DNA of 64,000 bases from Alloalcanivorax xenomutans (lineage in GTDB: Bacteria; Pseudomonadota; Gammaproteobacteria; Pseudomonadales; Alcanivoracaceae). Shown here piece after piece: positions 16,475 through 25,764 of the stretch. The stretch is taken from contig NZ_OBMO01000006.1 in assembly GCF_900217905.1 (NCBI RefSeq), forward strand, positions 123,282 to 187,281, in the 5' to 3' direction. A program made the position numbers and the translations under genes. Positions within the stretch are counted from its first letter, which is position 1. Each line of letters starts with the position of its first letter. The notes under the pieces were generated by a model that saw only the letters and a list, made by a program, of their open reading frames with translations, made no database searches and was not told the DNA's origin.

Positions 16475-16493
16475 AATAAGAATCTATATCATT
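16475..16493. promoter_or_regulatory. Fur box upstream of the TonB receptor
   Basis: The 19-mer starting AATAAGAATC matches 16 of 19 bases of the Fur-box form AATGAGAATCATTATCATT. It lies 68 bp before the receptor ATG, where it would cover the promoter. Confidence 0.75.
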
Positions 16494-16560
16494 CCTGTTC
16501 GCACTTTTACGTCCGGGATCGGGTCTTTGGACGCCATTGGGAAATTGCGGGAGTTCAGGA

Positions 16561-18513
16561 ATGAAATTACGTTGTGCCTTGACCGGGGTGGTACTCGGCT
16601 TGGGGGCGGGATCGGTTTTCGCCGATGACACCGTCAACCAGATCGAACGGGTCACGGTGACCGCCGCGGGACGCATCCAGCAGTTGGAAGATGCGCCGGC
16701 TTCGATCAGCGTTATTGATCGCGAACAATTGGAACAACGCTTCTACAAGGACGCCACCGATGCGCTGCGGGATATCCCTGGTGTCATCGTTACCGGCGGC
16801 GGTTCCGGCGACAACGGCAACGACATCGTCATGCGCGGGATGCCGGCTCAATACACGCTGATCCTGGTGGACGGCAAACCGGTGTCCTCCCGGGAAAGCC
16901 GCCCCAACGGCAGCGCCGGTTTCGAACAGGACTGGCTGCCGCCGCTGCAGGCCATCGAGCGTATCGAAGTCGTGCGCGGTCCCATGTCCACGCTGTACGG
17001 CTCCGACGCCATTGGCGGCGTGATCAATATCATCACCCGCAAGGTCGCCGAGGAGTGGGGCGGCGGCATGCAGCTGGATGCCATTATTCAGGACGACTCC
17101 CGTTCCGGCGATCAGCAACAGGCGAACTTCTTTCTCAATGGCCCGCTGAAAAAAGACCTGTTGGGTTTGCAGCTTTCAGGCAAGTTCAGCAATCGTGATG
17201 AAGACCGCTTCGCTTATGGTTTCGAGGATAAAAGTCTGCGCAGTCTCAACGCCAAGCTGGCGTTCACGCCCACCGCTGATCACGACTTCACCCTGGAAGC
17301 CGGCGAAACCCGTCAGCGTCGGCGGGGACACGTGGGTGAGAGCGTGGACCCGGACGGTTGCCGTGGCCCCTGTACCGATAACGACGATGAGTTCCGCCGT
17401 GAAGTGCTGGCGCTGACCCACACCGGCCGTTGGGCCATCGGCACTTCCGACAGCTATGTACAGCGGGAAGAAAGCGAAAACGAAAGCCGCGAGATGACCA
17501 TCACCAACACCACCGCCAAGAGCAGCCTGATGGTGCCGCTGGGGGATCATATGCTGACCCTGGGCGCGGACTTCGAAAAGGAAGAGCTGTCCGACAAGAC
17601 GTCGAACCGCATCTCCGACCTTACCCGGGTGGACAGCTCCAAATGGGCGATGTTCGTGGAAGACGAATGGATGCTGCCGTACAACGTGAGCCTCACCGGT
17701 GGTGTGCGTTTGGACGACGACGAAAATTACGGCAGCCAGGTCAGTCCGCGACTCTATGCGGTATGGGGCTTCGCGCCGCGCTGGACCATCAAGGGGGGCG
17801 TTTCCACTGGTTACCGTTCGCCGAACCTGCGCGAAATCACCCCGGGGTGGGGACAGGTGAGCCGGGGCGGCAACATTTACGGTAACCCGGATCTGGAGCC
17901 GGAAACCTCGCTGAACAAGGAACTGGGCCTGTACTTCAATGCCGGCCGCGCTCTCACCGCAAGCCTTACCGTGTTCCATAACGACTTCGAGGACAAGATC
18001 ACCCGGGTCACCTGCCCGGTGAGCATCTGTACCGATGGGGCCAACGACTGGGGCTCCGATCCGACTTACCGCATCAACGTGGACGAGGCGGTGACCAAAG
18101 GGGTGGAAGCCACCCTGGCCACCACCCTGTGGCGCCAACTGGATCTGACCTTCAGCTACACCTACACCGACTCCGAGCAGAAGTCCGGCGAATACAAAGG
18201 GCAGCCGTTGACCCAGATTCCGGAACACCTGGCGTCCCTGCGGGCGGACTGGCGCGCCACCGATCGGGTATCGCCCTGGGCGTCGGTGCATTATCGCGGC
18301 AAGGAAAGTCAGCCGGTGAGCACGCCTTCAGGCAGCGACATTATCGCGCCGTCGAATACGCTGGTGGACGCCGGTGTTGCCTTCCAGCTGTCACCGCAAA
18401 CCACGTTGAATGCGGGTATCTATAATCTGGCCGACAAAGACATCTCCTACGATGAATACGGCTACGTGGAAGACGGCCGCCGCTACTGGCTGGGCATGAG
18501 AGTGACGTTCTGA
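16561..18513 (+). CDS. TonB-dependent receptor, catecholate siderophore type
   Basis: 650 residues from the ATG at 16561 (GGGAG upstream; the earlier in-frame start would spoil the signal peptide). Signal peptide to about residue 22, TonB-box-like ERVTVTA, plug domain (APASISVIDREQLEQ; RGMPAQYTLILVDGKPVSSR; IERIEVVRGPMSTLYGSDAI), 22-strand barrel, terminal aromatic F. The plug is FepA/PfeA-like and there is a cysteine pair in an extracellular loop (CRGPC), also seen in FepA relatives. It imports a ferric siderophore, likely a catecholate, under Fur and the upstream two-component system. Confidence 0.9.
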   Translation: MKLRCALTGVVLGLGAGSVFADDTVNQIERVTVTAAGRIQQLEDAPASISVIDREQLEQRFYKDATDALRDIPGVIVTGGGSGDNGNDIVMRGMPAQYTLILVDGKPVSSRESRPNGSAGFEQDWLPPLQAIERIEVVRGPMSTLYGSDAIGGVINIITRKVAEEWGGGMQLDAIIQDDSRSGDQQQANFFLNGPLKKDLLGLQLSGKFSNRDEDRFAYGFEDKSLRSLNAKLAFTPTADHDFTLEAGETRQRRRGHVGESVDPDGCRGPCTDNDDEFRREVLALTHTGRWAIGTSDSYVQREESENESREMTITNTTAKSSLMVPLGDHMLTLGADFEKEELSDKTSNRISDLTRVDSSKWAMFVEDEWMLPYNVSLTGGVRLDDDENYGSQVSPRLYAVWGFAPRWTIKGGVSTGYRSPNLREITPGWGQVSRGGNIYGNPDLEPETSLNKELGLYFNAGRALTASLTVFHNDFEDKITRVTCPVSICTDGANDWGSDPTYRINVDEAVTKGVEATLATTLWRQLDLTFSYTYTDSEQKSGEYKGQPLTQIPEHLASLRADWRATDRVSPWASVHYRGKESQPVSTPSGSDIIAPSNTLVDAGVAFQLSPQTTLNAGIYNLADKDISYDEYGYVEDGRRYWLGMRVTF

Positions 18514-18547
18514 CCTAAGGCGCACGTCTGAAGGTGGAACCAAAAAC

Positions 18548-18575
18548 AAAAGGACCGGCATTCGCCGGTCCTTTT
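18548..18575. terminator. bidirectional terminator
   Basis: Stem AAAAGGACCGGC / GCCGGTCCTTTT with a four-base loop. It lies between the convergent TonB receptor and DUF4168 genes and has T-rich tails on both strands. Confidence 0.85.
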
Positions 18576-18607
18576 GGGTTATGGACGTTGCGTTCCGGGC
18601 AGAGCCG

Positions 18608-19030
18608 TTACTGGGACTCGATGCGCTGGCGCAATTCGTTGTCGTACTGGGCCAGTTGCGCGATCTGGTTGTACTGCTGCACATCCATGCCGCTGTCTTG
18701 TACCGCCTGTACCATCTCCTGTTGCGCCTCCTGCTGTATTTCCATGGCTTTCTGCGGATCCTGGGCACTTTCCTGCAGCTTGCCCTGGTACTCCTGCTTG
18801 ATGTCGTTCACCTTGCCCTGGGCCTCGGCGAAGCGTTGCACATCCTGATCGGAAATGTCGGCGCTTTGTGGCATGGCGCCTTGCTGTTGCGGAGCCTGCT
18901 GCGCGGCTCCGGCCGGTGGCGCCGCCGGGTTTTCGGTGGTGTGCTGTTGCGCCAGCGCGAGGCTGCTGGCGCCTGTGGCCAGAACAAAGGTGGCCACTGC
19001 GACCATCGGGCCCTTGAACGAAGCTTTCAT
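18608..19030 (-). CDS. DUF4168 domain secreted protein
   Basis: 140 residues from the ATG at 19030, chosen for its GGAGGAAA site and signal peptide (ASSLALA-QQHT). A Pro/Gln/Ala-rich linker leads to a helical DUF4168 region (VQRFAEAQGKVNDIKQEYQG; MEIQQEAQQEMVQAVQDSGM). Family function is unknown; members are small periplasmic helical proteins. Confidence 0.85.
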   Translation of the reverse strand: MKASFKGPMVAVATFVLATGASSLALAQQHTTENPAAPPAGAAQQAPQQQGAMPQSADISDQDVQRFAEAQGKVNDIKQEYQGKLQESAQDPQKAMEIQQEAQQEMVQAVQDSGMDVQQYNQIAQLAQYDNELRQRIESQ

Positions 19031-19262
19031 GGTGTTTCCTCCTGATTGCTTCCGTGACAACGGCATGCTTTCCAGGCATGCCACTGAAGAGTCCGACAGC
19101 GATCACAACGAAGGTTCGATGGACGTTTCCGGAATGTGACGGGCTTATCTTTTATATTTCAGTTAGGTATAAAAGTAGCACTATTTATTTCTTTATAATG
19201 TGTCCAGCGCCCTTATCATGGCCACTCCAGATACCTAAAGCGACTTGAGGTACAGCGACGTC

Positions 19263-19973
19263 ATGGGCAATGCACAACTGATTACACGGGTAGGCGACAA
19301 CAGCGCCGGTCTGTCCCGGGATACCCTTGCCGACCTGAACCGGATCTACCGTTCGCTGAGTTTCGCCGAGCGCATCCGCCGCGTGTATCAGGATTTCGCC
19401 CCGGACCGGATCATGGTGACGTCGTCCTTCGCCGCTACCTCCGCGTACTTTTTGCATATCATTTCCACCATCCGGCCGGAACAGAAGGTGCACTTCATCG
19501 ATACCGGGTACCACTTCCAGGAGACCCTGGATTACAAGGATTACCTGATCAAGCGCTTTGATCTGGATGTCATCGACGTGACCCCGGATCCGCAGCACCA
19601 CGAAGTGTCCCAGCAGGAGCGCATGTGGGAAACCGACCCGGATCTGTGCTGCCAGGTGAACAAGGTGGCACCGCTGGAAGAGGCCAAGGAGAACTACGAC
19701 CTGTGGATTTCCAGCCTGATGTCCTGGCAGACCGAGCACCGCGCCGGCCTGGAGATCTTCGAGGAGCGTCGCGGCATGATCAAATTCAACCCGATGATCG
19801 ACGTGACCCGGGAAGAGCGTGACGCCTACATCGCCGAACACGACCTGCCGTTCCACCCGCTGGTCAAGGAAGGGTATCACTCCATCGGCTGCAGCCACTG
19901 CACCTGGAAAGGCGAGGGCCGCGAAGGCCGCTGGCAGGGCAAAGCCAAAACCGAGTGCGGTATCCACTTGTAA
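19263..19973 (+). CDS. cysH: assimilatory (phospho)adenylyl-sulfate reductase
   Basis: 236 residues from the ATG at 19263. C-terminal ECGIHL with redox cysteine C232. Two further cysteine pairs, CC (129-130) and SIGCSHC (C210, C213), are the [4Fe-4S] ligands of the adenylyl-sulfate (APS) reductase type, whereas the E. coli PAPS enzyme lacks them. It probably reduces APS directly to sulfite with thioredoxin in sulfate assimilation. An upstream in-frame TTG gives only a 6-residue extension. Terminator downstream at 20016-20053. Confidence 0.94.
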   Translation: MGNAQLITRVGDNSAGLSRDTLADLNRIYRSLSFAERIRRVYQDFAPDRIMVTSSFAATSAYFLHIISTIRPEQKVHFIDTGYHFQETLDYKDYLIKRFDLDVIDVTPDPQHHEVSQQERMWETDPDLCCQVNKVAPLEEAKENYDLWISSLMSWQTEHRAGLEIFEERRGMIKFNPMIDVTREERDAYIAEHDLPFHPLVKEGYHSIGCSHCTWKGEGREGRWQGKAKTECGIHL

Positions 19974-20015
19974 CCGGCCGCGCCGCCGCACTGGCGGCCT
20001 GGTAAAAGCGTCGCT

Positions 20016-20053
20016 AAAGTAACGGCATTCTCGGATGCCGTTACTTTTTTTTT
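20016..20053 (+). terminator. terminator downstream of cysH
   Basis: Perfect 13-bp stem (AAAGTAACGGCAT / ATGCCGTTACTTT, six-base loop) followed by a run of T. It ends almost at the start of the next gene. Confidence 0.88.
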
Positions 20054-20056
20054 GCC

Positions 20057-21001
20057 ATGCTCCCCGCGGAATTTGTTCAACGTTTTGACCAGCTCTGTCC
20101 CTCCCATCTCAAGGCCGCGGCCTGGGATTCCTTCGAACAGCCCAAGTGGACCAGCTTTCGCGTCAACCGTCTCAAGGCGGATGAAGACAGCGTGTGCCGG
20201 GACTTGCGCACCGCCGGTCTGCAACTGGATGCGGTGGATTGGGCCCGTGATGAAGGGATCGCCGCCTGGCAAGTGCCGCCGGAACAACGCGAGGCGCTGA
20301 CCCACAGCGCGCCGGCGGAAAGCGGCGACATCTACATCCAGAGTCAGTCCAGTATGCTGGCGCCGCTGTTGTTGGCGCCGAGGCCCTGTGAGCGGGTGCT
20401 GGACCTGGCCGCCGCCCCGGGCGGCAAGACCGTGCTGCTGGCGGAACTGATGGAAAACGAAGGGGCGATCAGCGCGGTGGAGCCGGTCAAGGGCCGCTTC
20501 TTCCGGCTCAAGGCCAACCTGGAGCGGGCCGGTGTCAGCAACACCCGCGCCTACCTCAAGGACGGCCGGGCGGTGGGCTCCCTCAAGCCGGCTACCTTTG
20601 ACCGCGTGTTGCTGGACGCGCCCTGTTCCTCGGAGAGCCGGTTTCGGGCGGATGATCCGGCTTCCTATCGGCACTGGACACCGCGTAAGGTGAGCGAGTG
20701 CGCCCGCAAACAGAAGCGCCTGATCCTCAGCGCTTTTGACGCGCTCAAGGCCGGTGGCAGTCTGCTTTATTGCACCTGCTCCTACGCCCCGGAGGAGAAC
20801 GAAATGGTGGTGGCGCACCTGCTGCGTAAGCGGGAGGGGGCGCGAGTGCGGCCGCTAAACCTGGCGCTGGACAATCTCACCCCGGGGCTGACCCGGGACA
20901 ACAAGCAACGGCCCTTGCCCGACGCTTGTGCCGATACCCTGAGAGTGTGGCCCAACAGCCGCATGGACGGCTTCTTTCTCGCCCTGGTGGACAAAGGCTG
21001 A
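20057..21001 (+). CDS. RsmB/NOP-family RNA (cytosine-5) methyltransferase
   Basis: 314 residues. SAM-binding motif VLDLAAAPGGKTVLLAELME near residue 115. Catalytic cysteines are in LLDAPCSSESRF (motif IV PC) and in LLYCTCSYAPEENE (motif VI TCS), the two-cysteine arrangement of m5C RNA methyltransferases. No NusB-like N-terminal domain, so it is not RsmB itself; the substrate RNA is not predictable. Confidence 0.88.
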   Translation: MLPAEFVQRFDQLCPSHLKAAAWDSFEQPKWTSFRVNRLKADEDSVCRDLRTAGLQLDAVDWARDEGIAAWQVPPEQREALTHSAPAESGDIYIQSQSSMLAPLLLAPRPCERVLDLAAAPGGKTVLLAELMENEGAISAVEPVKGRFFRLKANLERAGVSNTRAYLKDGRAVGSLKPATFDRVLLDAPCSSESRFRADDPASYRHWTPRKVSECARKQKRLILSAFDALKAGGSLLYCTCSYAPEENEMVVAHLLRKREGARVRPLNLALDNLTPGLTRDNKQRPLPDACADTLRVWPNSRMDGFFLALVDKG

Positions 21002-21108
21002 ACGGCGGCGGTTACCCTGTTTTACGGTTGCGACCGCCATTTTCGGGCAACTTGTTCTGTTCCCACGGGTCTATGCCTGAGTGGTTGTACCAGGACGAAC
21101 GGAAAAGG

Positions 21109-21528
21109 ATGACGATGAGACGCATTATTAAGCCCTTGTTGGCGTTGTTGTTGCTGGCGGGGCTGGTGGCGGTGTTTCTGTGGCGCAATGCCAGCACCCC
21201 CGAACCGGTGGACGGCCTGGCGGTGGCCGTCGACCAGGACGGCGACACCGAGGTGATGCGGGTAATTCTGCATGACGCCGATCAGCGGGTCCGCTGGCAG
21301 GGCAAGGGCGATAACTATCTGGTGGACGCGCGCCGGGACGGTGGCGATGTCTACCATCTGATCGTGGTGATGGTGGACGAGCGCAAACGCTACCGGGTCA
21401 ACTCCACCGTTCGTCTGGAGCCCGGCAGCCGCACCGTGGTGGCCAACTTTGGCCCGGAAACCCGGGTCAGCCAGGAAGGCAAGGTCCAGATCAGCGGCGG
21501 TCGCCGGATCATCGTCGAGCTGCGCTGA
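21109..21528 (+). CDS. hypothetical membrane-anchored protein
   Basis: 139 residues; ATG at 21109 or 21115 (the purine run GGAAAAGG suits the second slightly better). One N-terminal helix (IIKPLLALLLLAGLVAVFLW) is followed by a charged, beta-rich periplasmic portion ending RRIIVELR. I recognise no family. It lies between the methyltransferase and a TonB receptor, same strand, about 100 bp from each. Confidence 0.65.
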   Translation: MTMRRIIKPLLALLLLAGLVAVFLWRNASTPEPVDGLAVAVDQDGDTEVMRVILHDADQRVRWQGKGDNYLVDARRDGGDVYHLIVVMVDERKRYRVNSTVRLEPGSRTVVANFGPETRVSQEGKVQISGGRRIIVELR

Positions 21529-21627
21529 TCCGGGCGGCATGGCGCCGCGACAATATGCCACATTTCCTTCTGCTCCCGTACCGCTAGGCTTGCGCGCCAA
21601 AGTGTCCGCGTTCGCCTGGAGGTTTTC

Positions 21628-23823
21628 TTGCCGCTGCCGTTCCCTGTCTCTCCACGTTCCATCTCTTCGCGTTACGCCCTGTCCGGTTGTTTGTGCTGCG
21701 CGGCCCTGTGGCCGGGAGCGGTCTGGCCACAGCCGGAGCCCCATGCATTGGAGTCGGTGGAAGTGGGCGCGGACATCGAGGCCCAGCCCCGGCCGACCAC
21801 CACTGCCGGGCGGCTGGGCCTGGAACCCCGGGAGGTTCCGGCCACCGTCAACAGCGTGGGCCGCGAGGACATCGAGCAACAAGGCCTGCGTAACCTGATC
21901 GAGCTGTACCGCAGCGCCCCCGGCGTCAGCGCCGGCAACATCCCCGGCTCGCCGGCCTCCGCGGTGATGCGCGGCCTCACCGACGTGGGTTACCTGTTCG
22001 ATGGCGTGCGGGTGGCGGATCCGGGCATGGTGGCGCGCAACCTGGACACCTGGAATCTGGAGCGGGTGGAGATTCTCAAAGGACCCGCCTCGGTGCTGCA
22101 CGGCACCGGCGCGCTCGCCGGCAGCATCAATCTGGTGCCGCGCAAGGCCAGCCTGGCAGGGGACAGCCGCGAAGGCATGATTTCCTACGGCAGCAATGAC
22201 ACCGTGCGTCTCGGCATTGGCGGCAACAAAGTAGTGAGCGACCGGCTGGCATTGCGCGCCGATCTCAGCCACGGCGAGAGCAACGGCTACATCGACGACA
22301 CTTCGTCCCGCACCAACGCCCTGACCACCAGCCTGTTGTTCCAGGCCACCGAACGGCTCACCCTCAGCGCCGCCTTCGATGTCTACCAGGACCGTTACAC
22401 CACCCCTTATCAGGGTGCGCCGTTGCTGCCGGCCTCGGTGGCACGGGATCCCAGTGACGTGGTGTCCGGCGGTGATCTGGTGCTGGACGAATCGATCCGC
22501 GACAACAACTACAACGTCCGTGACGGCGCCATGACCGCCGACAGCCAGTGGCTGCGCACCAAGGTGGGCTATGAACTGACGCCCGACTGGCGGCTGGTCA
22601 ACGAATTGGGCCTGTACAACGCCAACCGCGACTGGGCCAACTCCGAGGATTTCACCTATAACGCTGATCCAAACAGTGGCACGGGCTTACTGGAACGCGG
22701 CACCACCCGCATCAACCACCATCACCGCTTCGCCTCCGAGCGGGCCTACGCCGCCTATGACGGTTACTGGGGCGAGCGCCGCCATCGCTTCACCGCCGGC
22801 GTGGAATACCAGTACACCGACTTCGACACCCGCCGCCGCTTCGGCACCACCACGGCGGTGGACCCGTTCAACCCGGACCGGGGCTATCTGCCGCCCAACT
22901 CGCCGGCGAACTACACCTCTTCCCGGGTTGACTACGACAGCACTGTCTCCGGCCGCGCCCTGTTTGTGGAGGACGCCCTCAACCTGACGCCGCGCTGGCT
23001 GATGGTGGCGGGGCTGCGTTACGAGTATCTGGATCTGGACCGGGGCATCGACGATCTCGACGCCGGCAGCCGAGAGACCTTCGGCCAGACTTTCGAGGAT
23101 CTGTCCTGGCGGCTTGGCACCGTTTACGACCTGACCAACACCACGCAGGTGTTCCTGCAGTACAACCGGGCCTCGGCTCCGGTGGGTGGGCTGTTGCTGA
23201 GCAACGCCACCAATGCCCGTTTCGATCTGACCACCGGCCGCTCCATGGAAGCCGGGGTCCGCGGCCAGTTGTGGGATAACCGTTTGACGCTGATGACCTC
23301 GGTGTACCGCATTCGTCAGGACGACATCATCACCCGTGACCCCAACAATGCCGGCCTCTCGATCCAGGGCGGCAGCCTGGAATCCAAGGGCGTGGAAGTG
23401 GATCTGACCCTGCGCCCGCACCCGCGCTGGTGGCTGAACCTGAACGGTGCCTTCAACGACGCCGAGTACACCCGCATGACCAGCAGCAGCGGCGCCGACC
23501 AATCCGGCAACCGGCTCACCAACATGCCGGAGAAAACCTGGAATCTGAGCAGCGCCTACACCTTCGCTCCGTTGCCGGTCACCGTCGGCGGCGCGGTACG
23601 CTACACCGGCGACTTCTTCACCGGCACCGCCAACCAATACCGGGTGGCCAGCCGCACTTTGCTGGACGCCTGGGTCGGCTACCCGCTGGCCGGCGGCACC
23701 CTGACCCTGCGCGGGCGCAACCTCACCGACGAGTTCTACGCCGAATGGTCCGGCTACAGCCCCACCCAGGTGTATATCGGTGAACCGCGCACCGTGGAAC
23801 TGGGCTGGACCGGCCGCTTCTGA
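21628..23823 (+). CDS. TonB-dependent siderophore receptor, FhuA/FhuE-like
   Basis: 731 residues from a TTG with GGAGG five nt upstream and no better start nearby. Signal peptide ending near VWPQPEP, plug domain (EVPATVNSVGREDIEQQGLR; VERVEILKGPASVLHG), a barrel, and terminal F. The plug and spacing fit hydroxamate/FhuE-type receptors. Its stop overlaps the PepSY gene start (TGATG), so receptor and membrane protein are made together, presumably for uptake and reductive release of iron from one siderophore. Confidence 0.9.
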   Translation: MPLPFPVSPRSISSRYALSGCLCCAALWPGAVWPQPEPHALESVEVGADIEAQPRPTTTAGRLGLEPREVPATVNSVGREDIEQQGLRNLIELYRSAPGVSAGNIPGSPASAVMRGLTDVGYLFDGVRVADPGMVARNLDTWNLERVEILKGPASVLHGTGALAGSINLVPRKASLAGDSREGMISYGSNDTVRLGIGGNKVVSDRLALRADLSHGESNGYIDDTSSRTNALTTSLLFQATERLTLSAAFDVYQDRYTTPYQGAPLLPASVARDPSDVVSGGDLVLDESIRDNNYNVRDGAMTADSQWLRTKVGYELTPDWRLVNELGLYNANRDWANSEDFTYNADPNSGTGLLERGTTRINHHHRFASERAYAAYDGYWGERRHRFTAGVEYQYTDFDTRRRFGTTTAVDPFNPDRGYLPPNSPANYTSSRVDYDSTVSGRALFVEDALNLTPRWLMVAGLRYEYLDLDRGIDDLDAGSRETFGQTFEDLSWRLGTVYDLTNTTQVFLQYNRASAPVGGLLLSNATNARFDLTTGRSMEAGVRGQLWDNRLTLMTSVYRIRQDDIITRDPNNAGLSIQGGSLESKGVEVDLTLRPHPRWWLNLNGAFNDAEYTRMTSSSGADQSGNRLTNMPEKTWNLSSAYTFAPLPVTVGGAVRYTGDFFTGTANQYRVASRTLLDAWVGYPLAGGTLTLRGRNLTDEFYAEWSGYSPTQVYIGEPRTVELGWTGRF

Positions 23824-25175
23824 TGGCGCGCAACGGGTACGCCACGGTGTGGCGCTGGCACTTCTACGCGGGGCTGTTCACGGCCCCGTTTCTGCTGATC
23901 CTGGCGATCACCGGCGCCCTTTATCTGTTCAACGATGAACTCAACGACCTGATTTATCCGCAACTGCGTTTCGCCCCCAGCGGCGACGCCGTGCTGCCCG
24001 CCGGCGATCTGGTGGCGGTGGTGCGCGAGGCTTATCCGCGTGACACCGTCACCCGTATCGACATGCCGGTGAGCCCCGGCCGCACCGCCATGGCGTTCGT
24101 GACGCCGGAGCAGGGCGAGCCGCTGCGTGTGTTCGTCGATCCGGGGGACGGGACGATTCTGGGTGACGTCATTTATGCCCGCACTTTGGTGGGCTTCGCC
24201 GATGTCATGCACGGCTCGCTGCTGCTGGGACGCGGCGGCGACGCACTGGTGGAACTGGCCGCCAGTTGGGCGCTGGTACTGGTGATCACCGGGCTGTATC
24301 TGTGGTGGCCGCGCGGACGCCGGAGCAGGGCGTTTACGTTTGACCGGCGCACCCGGGGCCGCAAGCGCTGGCGCGAAATTCACCGGCTGGTGGGCGTGTA
24401 CACGGCGGTGATGATCGTGTTCCTGATCATCACCGGTCTGCCCTGGGCGTCGTTCTGGGGCGACCGCGTGCTGAGCCCGGTGAGCAACGCCCTGGGGCTG
24501 GGTTACCCGCCGCAGCTGCGCCATCACGGCGGCGGCGAAGCATCCGCCGCGCCTGTTAAAACCATGGTGGATGCGCTGGGTGATGCGCCCTGGGCGCTGC
24601 AACAAGCGCCGCTGCCGCATGTCCACCATCATCACGGCGAGCACGGTGGTGAGCTGGATACTTCGACGGCGGCGATCAACCGTGTCCATGACATTCTTGC
24701 CGGGCAGGGGTTGCCTTACGGCTATCGGCTGTCGATTCCCTCTGACGCGGGGGATCCCTACAGCGCCTATACCTACCCGGACCGCCCCCAGGGCCAGCGT
24801 ACCCTGCACGTGGACAGCGGCGGCCACCGGTTGCTGGTGAACGTGGGCTTCGACGATTACGGCGCCATCGCCAAGGCGGTGGAACTGGGCGTGGCGCTGC
24901 ACATGGGCAACTACTTCGGCCGCGCCAATCAGATCGTCATGTTGCTCACCTGCGTCGCCATTGTCGCGCTGGTGATCACCGGCGTGGTGATGTGGTGGCG
25001 CCGGCGGCCCGCCGGTGGCCTCGGCGCGCCGGACTCGCCGCCGATCCGCAAACGCTATTGGCTGGCAATCACGCTGACGCTGCTGGCGCTGTTGCCGCTG
25101 GCGGGACTCAGCCTGTTGCTGGTGCTGGCATTCGAGAAAGGGATGATGACGCGGTGCCGGTCAGTGGCCGGCTAA
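23823..25175 (+). CDS. PepSY-associated transmembrane protein (siderophore reductase-like)
   Basis: 450 residues with four main helices: about 15-38 (FTAPFLLILAITGALYLFN), 140-160, 192-212 and 370-392, plus a C-terminal one. PepSY-type periplasmic segments lie between them. A His-rich loop near residue 260 (HVHHHHGEHGG) could bind metal or haem. Proteins of this layout (FsrB/PiuB-like) are coupled to ferric-siderophore receptors and proposed to reduce Fe3+ in the periplasm. Overlaps the upstream receptor by 1 bp and the convergent downstream gene by 15 bp. Confidence 0.85.
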   Translation: MARNGYATVWRWHFYAGLFTAPFLLILAITGALYLFNDELNDLIYPQLRFAPSGDAVLPAGDLVAVVREAYPRDTVTRIDMPVSPGRTAMAFVTPEQGEPLRVFVDPGDGTILGDVIYARTLVGFADVMHGSLLLGRGGDALVELAASWALVLVITGLYLWWPRGRRSRAFTFDRRTRGRKRWREIHRLVGVYTAVMIVFLIITGLPWASFWGDRVLSPVSNALGLGYPPQLRHHGGGEASAAPVKTMVDALGDAPWALQQAPLPHVHHHHGEHGGELDTSTAAINRVHDILAGQGLPYGYRLSIPSDAGDPYSAYTYPDRPQGQRTLHVDSGGHRLLVNVGFDDYGAIAKAVELGVALHMGNYFGRANQIVMLLTCVAIVALVITGVVMWWRRRPAGGLGAPDSPPIRKRYWLAITLTLLALLPLAGLSLLLVLAFEKGMMTRCRSVAG

Positions 25176-25646
25176 CCGGTCCTCCTTGCGGACATGGACC
25201 AGCAGGGCGTCGAAAGCGACCTTGAGCGCCTTGAAGTCCCGATAGTCCGTCACCGGCTGATGCGAAAACCAGTGAGCTTCCTGCCGTTCCCATAGGCGGC
25301 TGTCCGGCCAAATACGAAGTTCACAGGCATCGCCGATCACCACCAGATAGAAATCGCGCTGCCCGTCGGTGAAGGATATGTGTCGTGGAATGTAGGCCTC
25401 CACATTGCAGGGCAGGGTGTAATGCAATGCCTCGCTACGCCACATGATGTTGCCCATGGGCGCCTTCACCGAGCAGCCGAAGGAGTTGTGGTGGTTGTGG
25501 AGCACGCGGTTGATGTCGTCCAGGGGAAACGCTTCCCTGATCCTGGCCTGCCGTGGCCGTTCCAGCAGCCGGTCGATCCAGTCCTGTTTTTCTCCGTTCC
25601 CGGACAAGCCGCCGCAAAGGCGCTCCTCGCGGTAGTAGATGTTCAT
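25161..25646 (-). CDS. hypothetical protein
   Basis: 161 residues from the ATG at 25646 (an upstream extension in frame looks non-coding). Soluble, rich in His, Trp and Arg, with no signal or membrane segment. I recognise no family. Its end overlaps the PepSY gene end by 15 bp and it is divergent from the ABC-F gene. Codon use looks like its neighbours, so it is probably a real resident gene. Confidence 0.55.
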   Translation of the reverse strand: MNIYYREERLCGGLSGNGEKQDWIDRLLERPRQARIREAFPLDDINRVLHNHHNSFGCSVKAPMGNIMWRSEALHYTLPCNVEAYIPRHISFTDGQRDFYLVVIGDACELRIWPDSRLWERQEAHWFSHQPVTDYRDFKALKVAFDALLVHVRKEDRLAGH

Positions 25647-25764
25647 CGTGGCTGCCCTGAAGGTGTGACCCGAACCGGGCACTGTGCCATAATCGCCGCC
25701 TCTTTTCCCGCTATCGCCTTGTACATTCAGTACACCCATTCGCTCTTCGATCCGGAATCCGACC

